From Acidimicrobiia bacterium (GTDB taxonomy: Bacteria > Actinomycetota > Acidimicrobiia > UBA5794 > JAOTWH01), in assembly GCA_029863035.1 (NCBI GenBank), contig JAOTWH010000006.1, positions 1 through 28,526 of the forward strand: a stretch of DNA of 28,526 nt. The letters are read 5' to 3'. Under the pieces are notes generated by a model. The model was not told where the DNA came from and made no database searches. It worked only from the letters and a program-made list of their open reading frames with translations. Position numbers and translations under genes: made by a program. Within the stretch, counting starts at the first letter, position 1; each line of letters begins with the position of its first letter. This document shows positions 23,832 through 28,526 of the stretch, piece by piece.

Positions 23832-24229
23832 GGCGGTTGTACCAGCGGCGACTTGGCTCTGACCTCCATCGGAACAGTCGCCCAGTTCGGTCCTGGGGGA
23901 GTCCAGCGAAACGTTGCCGCCACGTCGACGGTGGATTCGTTGACTTGAATCGTCACGGCGATCTCTGATGATCCGGGAACCGTGCCTTCGAGCATCGAGA
24001 TCAGGCTGGATTCTTCCGCGGCGAGGTCTGCTCCAGCCTGCGAAGCAGATCGAGCTGAAGCGCCCACCGCGGCTTCGGCGGCGTTGCGAGCCATCAACAA
24101 CATCCCGGCTTGGACGACCAGAACCAGGAGAAGGAACGCGATGCCGAGACCTATGAGACCTTCGACAATCGCTGATCCTCGGTCTCGGTCTAGAAGAATC
24201 CGGCGACCTGATTCGAAATCGACGACCAC
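23828..24229 (-). CDS. tadE: TadE-like pseudopilin, N-terminus overlapping flp
   Basis: The protein has 133 residues from GTG 24229, the first canonical start, which lies inside flp and overlaps it by 40 bases. A shorter form from ATT 24199 would begin ten residues later and also overlap flp. The processing site is RDRGSAIVEG (G, then Glu at +5), followed by the hydrophobic helix LIGLGIAFLLLVLVVQAGML. The helical AARNAAEAAV-like region and a beta-strand tail (IAVTIQVNESTVDVAATFRW) are typical of TadE. The exact start is uncertain. The stop overlaps the next gene in an ATGA. Confidence 0.83.
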   Translation of the reverse strand: MVVDFESGRRILLDRDRGSAIVEGLIGLGIAFLLLVLVVQAGMLLMARNAAEAAVGASARSASQAGADLAAEESSLISMLEGTVPGSSEIAVTIQVNESTVDVAATFRWTPPGPNWATVPMEVRAKSPLVQPP

Positions 24230-24342
24230 AGCGAGCCGGCCGTGTTCCGGATCTCTGGCAGTAGGAAGGCGATAACCAACACGACGACCGCCGCCATCCC
24301 AAGCCATTCGACAGTCGTGGTGCCTCTTTCGCTTTTGATCAT
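24190..24342 (-). CDS. flp: Flp/Fap-type major pilin
   Basis: The protein has 50 residues, the normal size. MIKSERGTTTVEWLGMAAVV contains the prepilin site (G7, then T-T-T-V-E) and the single hydrophobic helix VVVLVIAFLLPE. The rest is a short polar tail ending in two phenylalanines. After cleavage by a TadV-type peptidase (not in the window) the mature peptide polymerises into the pilus. ATG 24342 is chosen over an upstream ATG at 24387 because AAGGAG lies just before it. The pilin sits between the tadC gene and the pseudopilins. Confidence 0.93.
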   Translation of the reverse strand: MIKSERGTTTVEWLGMAAVVVLVIAFLLPEIRNTAGSLWSSISNQVAGFF

Positions 24343-24346
24343 GTCG

Positions 24347-24352
24347 CTCCTT
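24347..24352 (-). promoter_or_regulatory. Strong Shine-Dalgarno of the pilin gene
   Basis: AAGGAG begins right after the tadC stop and lies four bases before the flp ATG. It is the best-matching site in this operon and fits the need for many pilin subunits per machine. It also decides the start against the upstream ATG at 24387. Confidence 0.6.
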
Positions 24353-25171
24353 TCAAGTTCCGACAGAGAGTTGTTTGAGGCCTTCAAGAGCTGGATAGAT
24401 GAGGAAGAGGAGCGTTGCTGGGATCATCAACGCCAAGATGGGCCCATAGGTCGATAGCGCCCTTCGTCCGCCCTCGGTCGTTGCGGATCGTTCAAGAGAG
24501 GCCCGGTAATCGGCGGCGAGGGCGGAAAGGGAATCGGCGAGCCGACCGCCTGCCTCATGTGCATTCGCCAACATCGAGTAGAGCCGGCTCGCTTCGGGAA
24601 GGACCGTCTCGCGGGTTAAACCTTGAAGAGCTTCCGGCAAGCCGGTCCCCTCGCTGTGCGTAGCCAGTGCCCGTGCCAGCTCTTCCGACCCCACGCCTCT
24701 GGCGGCCCGGGTGAATCGGTCGAGCGAGGTGGCGATAGATTCTCCGGCAAGGATGTGAAGGGTGACCGCGTCGACGACGGTCGGAAGTTCGAGGGAAAGT
24801 CGTCGTGCCCGACCCTCTCTTCTCTTTGTGATCCACATGTTCAGGGCGAGTGCCCCAGCTAGGGCGCCGGTTAGTCCCAGCCCCGGAGTTGAACGCCCTT
24901 GACCGGTGAGGAAGAGATCTCCTTGCGCCAGAAGGATCCCCACGCCAGCGCCGCCGGCCGCCGCCCACGCCCTCCGAAGGTTGAGCTCCGATCGGGACCA
25001 GTCGAGTCCTGCCTGTACGAGATCGATGTCGACGGCACCTTGCGCCTGCGATTCGACCCGGCGCAGGGGTCGGAGGTAAGCCCCCACGCGATCGACCAGC
25101 TTGGGACCAGGCGCCGATATCACGATGGCTAATACGGCCAACCCCGCCGCTGCCGCAGCTATGACTCTCAC
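24353..25171 (-). CDS. tadC: Tad inner-membrane platform protein TadC
   Basis: The protein has 272 residues from GTG 25171, which overlaps the tadB stop (GTGA) and is preceded by GAGGG. The type II secretion F domain is recognisable: RRLSLELPTVVDAVTLHILA, the helical stretch AGESIATSLDRFTR, and GSEELARALATHSEG. A terminal membrane segment (YGPILALMIPATLLFLIYPA) follows, ending in LEGLKQL. Hydrophobic segments also lie at the N-terminus (VIAAAAAGLAVLAIVI) and near residues 100-135. TadB and TadC form the membrane platform turned by the CpaF ATPase to extract pilin. Confidence 0.9.
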   Translation of the reverse strand: MRVIAAAAAGLAVLAIVISAPGPKLVDRVGAYLRPLRRVESQAQGAVDIDLVQAGLDWSRSELNLRRAWAAAGGAGVGILLAQGDLFLTGQGRSTPGLGLTGALAGALALNMWITKRREGRARRLSLELPTVVDAVTLHILAGESIATSLDRFTRAARGVGSEELARALATHSEGTGLPEALQGLTRETVLPEASRLYSMLANAHEAGGRLADSLSALAADYRASLERSATTEGGRRALSTYGPILALMIPATLLFLIYPALEGLKQLSVGT

Positions 25172-25974
25172 GTGAAGACCCTCGGTGGCTTGGCGAGCGT
25201 TGCCGTTCTGCGGGCGCCGAGATATCCGATGGAGGTAGCGACGAGGCCAATCATGATGACAGTTGTTCCGCGATTCGTCCGGTAGGCCGCAGCCGCTTGC
25301 GGGTTCGTGGATACGGTCAGAACCAGTAGCAACCAAGGGGCGAGGAGGGCGATCAGCGCCGTCAATCGCTGTTGGGTGAGCATGGCTTCTATCGATCGCC
25401 GAAGGCGTAACTCGTCGGCGAGGGTGTTTCCTAGGCCGGCCAGTATCTCGGCAACTCGACCCCCGCCAGTCACCTGGGCTGTGGCGACAGTCGCCAGTAC
25501 GCGGTCAGAAAGCGGATCTGCGAGCAAACCCCGAACCGCAGAGACGGCTTCGTCGAACCGCATACCCGTCGACAACCTCTCCTCAATCGAGTCCACAACC
25601 GAATCGAATTCGTCTCCGAGGTGCCTGCCCGTCGTTATGAATGCTTCCTGGAGGGGAACTCCTGAGGCCAGCCTGGTGCGAAGGATGGCCAGGAAGTCGG
25701 GCCATTTCTCCGCCATGCGTTGACTGCGACGTCGTCTCTGGAGCGACGTAGCGCTCATGGTGGTGAAGACGGCCAAAACTGCAACGGCGAAACTCGCTAT
25801 GGCTACCCCGGTTATGGCCAGAATCACCAAGAAGGAGACGCCAGCGGCAAGCAACGCCTTTCCTGCCTCTCCTTTGCTCATTGCGGGGCGGGCCAGGGAG
25901 ATCGGCTGATGAACGGTTCCGCCGACCATGATCCAAACGGCGAGAGCGGCGATGAGGGCAGCTGTGCCTCTCAT
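25168..25974 (-). CDS. tadB: Tad inner-membrane platform protein TadB
   Basis: The protein has 268 residues from ATG 25974, which overlaps the cpaF stop (ATGA). Another ATG three codons upstream is less likely. Membrane segments lie at about 7-20 and 41-70. The type II secretion F domain contains WPDFLAILRTRLASGVPLQE, SIEERLSTGMRFDEAVSAVR and an ATAQVTGGGRVAEILAGL run. The C-terminal membrane segments include LTALIALLAPWLLLVLTV and a last one near VIMIGLVATSIGYL. TadB is the partner of TadC. Confidence 0.9.
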   Translation of the reverse strand: MRGTAALIAALAVWIMVGGTVHQPISLARPAMSKGEAGKALLAAGVSFLVILAITGVAIASFAVAVLAVFTTMSATSLQRRRRSQRMAEKWPDFLAILRTRLASGVPLQEAFITTGRHLGDEFDSVVDSIEERLSTGMRFDEAVSAVRGLLADPLSDRVLATVATAQVTGGGRVAEILAGLGNTLADELRLRRSIEAMLTQQRLTALIALLAPWLLLVLTVSTNPQAAAAYRTNRGTTVIMIGLVATSIGYLGARRTATLAKPPRVFT

Positions 25975-26990
25975 GTGGGCCAAACCATGCCGGCATCCGA
26001 ATAGTCGGTTCGGTTAATCGGAGGCGTTCCCTGCCAGCGGAGCGAATCCTGTTCCCATCGGAATAGGGCCTGAGTCGTGAATACGTTTCGGTCCAGCTGA
26101 TCGGGTATCGCTGCGATCTCCTCAACCCGTCTATTGGGACCTTGGCGCCGAACGAAGACCACCAGATCGTGGACCGTGGCGGCTGCCTGTCTGACGAATT
26201 CCACCGAGATGTTGTCTCCGGCAAGTACGCAGTAGCTGACGACCTTGTCCAGAGCTTCTCGTGCGGAGTTGGCGTGCAGCGTCGCCATCCCCGAGCACCC
26301 GGCGTTGAGTGCAAGCAGCAGATCGAGAGCCTCTGGTCCTCGGACCTCTCCCACCACCATGCGGTCCGGTCGTTGTCTAAGGGCTTCCCGGACAAGGTCG
26401 CGGAGGGTTATCTCGCCCCCGCCATCTAGCCCGCTTTGGCGAGTTTGCATCTGGGTGATATCTGGATGGTCGGATTGGATCTCGAAGACCTCCTCGCACG
26501 TCACAACCCTCTGGTCATTAGGCACCTCGTTCAGGAGGCAGTTGATCAAGGTGGTCTTGCCGGCGCCGGGCGCACCAGCCACAAGGATCGTCTTCCCGGC
26601 CCGAACCGCCGATGCGAGGAACTGCGCTGCCAGGGGAGTCAGCGAACCAAGCTCGACCAGCTTGTCGAGCCGTTCCGCAGCCAGCACGAACTTGCGGATC
26701 TGGATGTTGAGTCGGTCGGCGTGCGTTACAGGGGGTCCGGTGATGTGGATTCGACTCCCGTCGCTCATCTGTGCCGAGACGATCGGGTTGGCTAGGTCGA
26801 GTCGCCGGCCCGTGCCGCTGAGGAGCTGGTCCGCGATGCGCTTTACTGAAGCTAGGTCTGACACCTCAGGAAGCAGGTGCTTAACACCGTCTTTCACCAC
26901 GAAGGTTCTCTTGCCACCCAGCACGATTATCTCCTCGACCCGGTTGTCGTCCAGGAGGGGTGCTAAGAAGCCGTAGCGCGACGTGGTCAT
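25971..26990 (-). CDS. cpaF: Tad secretion ATPase CpaF/TadA
   Basis: The protein has 339 residues from ATG 26990, which overlaps the tadZ stop (ATGA). It is the hexameric motor that powers Flp pilus assembly. Walker A is GAPGAGKTT (K145). An acidic box follows (CEEVFE), then the Walker B-like MVVGEVRG with E215, and the His box MATLHANS with H239. The arginine-rich N-terminal domain occupies residues about 1-120 (GSRIHITGPPVTHADRLNIQ). It is shorter than most CpaF/TadA proteins because the extra N-terminal helical region is absent. No critical residue is missing. Confidence 0.95.
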   Translation of the reverse strand: MTTSRYGFLAPLLDDNRVEEIIVLGGKRTFVVKDGVKHLLPEVSDLASVKRIADQLLSGTGRRLDLANPIVSAQMSDGSRIHITGPPVTHADRLNIQIRKFVLAAERLDKLVELGSLTPLAAQFLASAVRAGKTILVAGAPGAGKTTLINCLLNEVPNDQRVVTCEEVFEIQSDHPDITQMQTRQSGLDGGGEITLRDLVREALRQRPDRMVVGEVRGPEALDLLLALNAGCSGMATLHANSAREALDKVVSYCVLAGDNISVEFVRQAAATVHDLVVFVRRQGPNRRVEEIAAIPDQLDRNVFTTQALFRWEQDSLRWQGTPPINRTDYSDAGMVWPT

Positions 26991-28030
26991 GTGGGAATCT
27001 CGAGGTGTGCAAGGGCTTTCCGTAACCCCCAATCGGGAGGTGCCGCCGTCGGTGCAGCATCCATGATCTTCTTGCTGTGAGGTACCACGGCCACTGGTTC
27101 GAGGCCGGTCCACTTGCGAGCCGCGTTGATCGAGTCTTGGATTGTTGACCGAGAGACCTTGTTCAGCACCAGAGCTGGCGGCGGTCCCGCCCACTCGGCT
27201 GCAACTCGGGCACCGCGCACGAGGCCCCGCGGAGTCCCGTCAACGACCAACACCGCATGGTCGGATCTCTTAACCAAAGGGTCCTCGCCGAGGTTCGGCT
27301 CGAGATCCATAACCGTCACATTGAATGCTGCGCGAGATGCCTCGACGACGTCGTCCACCAAAGCCGAGCTCAGCCGGCCCTCCCCCGGGCGGTGGGATCC
27401 GACCACCATCGAGATCGCTCCGAAGTGGTGAGAGTCGCTCTTGTCGAAGGCGCCTTGAAGTCGTATTCGCTCGGCTACGTCGCTCAGGTCCGGTCGCGGT
27501 GGCCGTCCAGTACGGATGGCAAGGGCCGGGGCATCCAAGTCGAGGTCGATAAGCGCGACATCGGTGGTGGAGGCCCAGTTCCACGCGAGAGCAAGAGCTG
27601 TCTCCGACCGCCCAGGTGCGCCGCGGGCCCCGGTCACAGCAACTAGTTGGCCCTGAGGCTGTGTTGGCTCGCCCGAGTTGTTGAGGGCCATCAAACGAGC
27701 GGTCTGGATTATCTCAGCCGCTGTCGCATCATCCGCCAAGATGGCGTGGGCTCCTCCCGTCTCCAGCAACAAACGGGCCGGGCGATCCGCGACGGGATGT
27801 AGACCGATCACCCTGAGGCCCTTTCTGCGCCATGAGGCGATGGCTGCAGCCGTCACCCATGACGTCTCGGCACCGGCCACGATGATGTCTACGTCTTTGA
27901 TGTGGCTGTCGATGTCACTTGGCTGGTACGCCCTCAAGACCAAGCGGATAGCGGCCGTCTCTCGCGCCACCGCTACGAGGTTTCCCTCCCAGTCCCGTGC
28001 CGACAGGATGGTGGCGACGCGTGGGATCAC
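26987..28030 (-). CDS. tadZ: Tad pilus localisation ATPase-like protein TadZ/CpaE
   Basis: The protein has 347 residues from GTG 28030 (GTGA overlap with cpaB). The N-terminal half (about 1-115) is an atypical receiver-like domain (DIIVAGAE, GLRVIGLHPV, AILADDATAAEI). The C-terminal half is a MinD/ParA-like ATPase fold with VALIDLDLDAPALA after the P-loop. The P-loop reads GARGAPGRSETA (134-145), so both lysines of the MinD-type KGGxGKT are arginine (R136 and R141). This suggests weak or no ATP hydrolysis. TadZ proteins position the pilus machine, often at a pole. Confidence 0.9.
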   Translation of the reverse strand: MIPRVATILSARDWEGNLVAVARETAAIRLVLRAYQPSDIDSHIKDVDIIVAGAETSWVTAAAIASWRRKGLRVIGLHPVADRPARLLLETGGAHAILADDATAAEIIQTARLMALNNSGEPTQPQGQLVAVTGARGAPGRSETALALAWNWASTTDVALIDLDLDAPALAIRTGRPPRPDLSDVAERIRLQGAFDKSDSHHFGAISMVVGSHRPGEGRLSSALVDDVVEASRAAFNVTVMDLEPNLGEDPLVKRSDHAVLVVDGTPRGLVRGARVAAEWAGPPPALVLNKVSRSTIQDSINAARKWTGLEPVAVVPHSKKIMDAAPTAAPPDWGLRKALAHLEIPT

Positions 28031-28526
28031 GGAGTTACCTGCACGATGTCCAACTCGCCCGATCGTGAGGCTTTGGCCAGGGCTGCAGCCAGCGTGTCGT
28101 CGACAGCCAGAACCAGGCTGACCTCGCCCAGCGATATCCCCGAGCGTTCGTCCATGGAGGTCTCGACTACGAAGACGTCTGAGGCCAAGAGCTCCGTTAC
28201 GGGCGTCTCGTCAATTGAAGACGGCCAGGTCACGTAGATGTCAACCGAGTCGCCCGTCGTAACCAGACCGAGAACGGCGTGAGATCTCTCGACTCCGATC
28301 GAGATGAGGTTGCCAGCACTAAGGAGTTCAGGCGGTCGCAATAGAGACGGCAGCAAAGGCTCGCCTGCGGAAAGTGACACTCCGACGGTCCAGCCCTCGA
28401 TGTCACCAAGTCCAGAGCCTTCCACGAGGCCGCTCGAGGAGGCAACCTCACGGGTAGCGACCATGCCACTTTCAAGTGGCTGCCCTGACGGGATATCCGA
28501 CGCTGCCACAAGGACAGAGATTGTGG
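28027..28526 (-). CDS. cpaB: Flp pilus assembly protein CpaB/RcpC (SAF domain), cut by the right edge
   Basis: At least 165 residues are in the window and the frame is open to its edge. A GTG at 28509 is internal: the preceding codons read TISVL, which joins VAASDIPSGQPLESGM, the start of the SAF domain. The C-terminal part (about 90 residues; GDSVDIYVTWP, TELLASDVFVVETSM, VSLVLAVDDTLAAALA) matches the CpaB/RcpC C-terminal domain. The N-terminal anchor lies outside the window. In other Tad systems CpaB acts in the envelope at the secretin; no secretin is seen here, as expected for a Gram-positive-type cell. Confidence 0.88.
   Translation of the reverse strand, partial: TISVLVAASDIPSGQPLESGMVATREVASSSGLVEGSGLGDIEGWTVGVSLSAGEPLLPSLLRPPELLSAGNLISIGVERSHAVLGLVTTGDSVDIYVTWPSSIDETPVTELLASDVFVVETSMDERSGISLGEVSLVLAVDDTLAAALAKASRSGELDIVQVTP

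Noticed and set aside
23832..24302. N-terminal extension of the tadE-like gene at 23478
   Set aside because: This Arg/Ser-rich sequence is the upstream TadE and flp genes read in another frame. The ATGA overlap and the prepilin motif fix the start at 23831.
1..28526. tRNA, rRNA or mobile-element genes
   Set aside because: No T-arm GGTTCGA-type cloverleaf, rRNA-like stretch, transposase, integrase or terminal inverted repeat pair could be found on either strand by eye.

Overview
The window is high-GC DNA with dense, head-to-tail genes, many ATGA/GTGA stop-start overlaps and frequent GTG/TTG starts. Thr/Pro-rich linkers of the TTTTVPPSTTVP type, an M36 peptidase with PKD repeats, LtrA, a DUF4446 gene next to serS, and a Tad pilus locus with no secretin gene in view point to an actinobacterium. 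Class Acidimicrobiia is my best guess, from gene style alone. I see no rRNA, tRNA, CRISPR array, transposase or phage gene.

Layout. (1) 1-1070, minus: an OmpR-type response regulator and the N-terminus of its sensor kinase, which runs off the left edge. (2) 1172-4549, plus: a tight operon of four small, unrecognised exported or membrane-anchored proteins, then ApbE (FMN transferase), then a bis-heme ferric-reductase-like membrane protein. It looks like an uncharacterised flavin/heme redox module and is divergent from the two-component system. (3) 4682-6658: an RDD membrane protein, two unknown minus-strand membrane proteins, and a PH-like membrane protein. (4) 6651-8468, minus: the GTPase TypA/BipA. 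(5) 8575-11904, plus: a four-gene overlapping operon of an anchored surface protein, a DUF4446 protein, seryl-tRNA synthetase and a UbiE/MenG-type methyltransferase. (6) 12042-13292: an orphan secreted protein with eight cysteines. (7) 13306-18056, minus: a soluble-adenylyl-cyclase-like protein (two cyclase domains, ATPase, TPR) and a metallo-beta-lactamase-fold hydrolase. (8) 18126-19271: LtrA. (9) 19370-22732, minus: a secreted M36 metallopeptidase with three PKD-like domains. (10) 23083-28526, minus: a Tad/Flp pilus operon in the order cpaB (cut by the right edge), tadZ/cpaE, cpaF, tadB, tadC, flp, two tadE-like genes and tadG-like.

Most notable points: the ApbE/ferric-reductase operon, which lacks a recognisable flavinylation target; two genes (1752 and 11278) whose only sensible starts are non-canonical, AUU and CUG, each overlapping the preceding stop codon behind a good Shine-Dalgarno; a bacterial cyclase whose two catalytic domains have degenerated in complementary ways, as in mammalian soluble adenylyl cyclase; and a TadZ whose P-loop lysines are both arginine.
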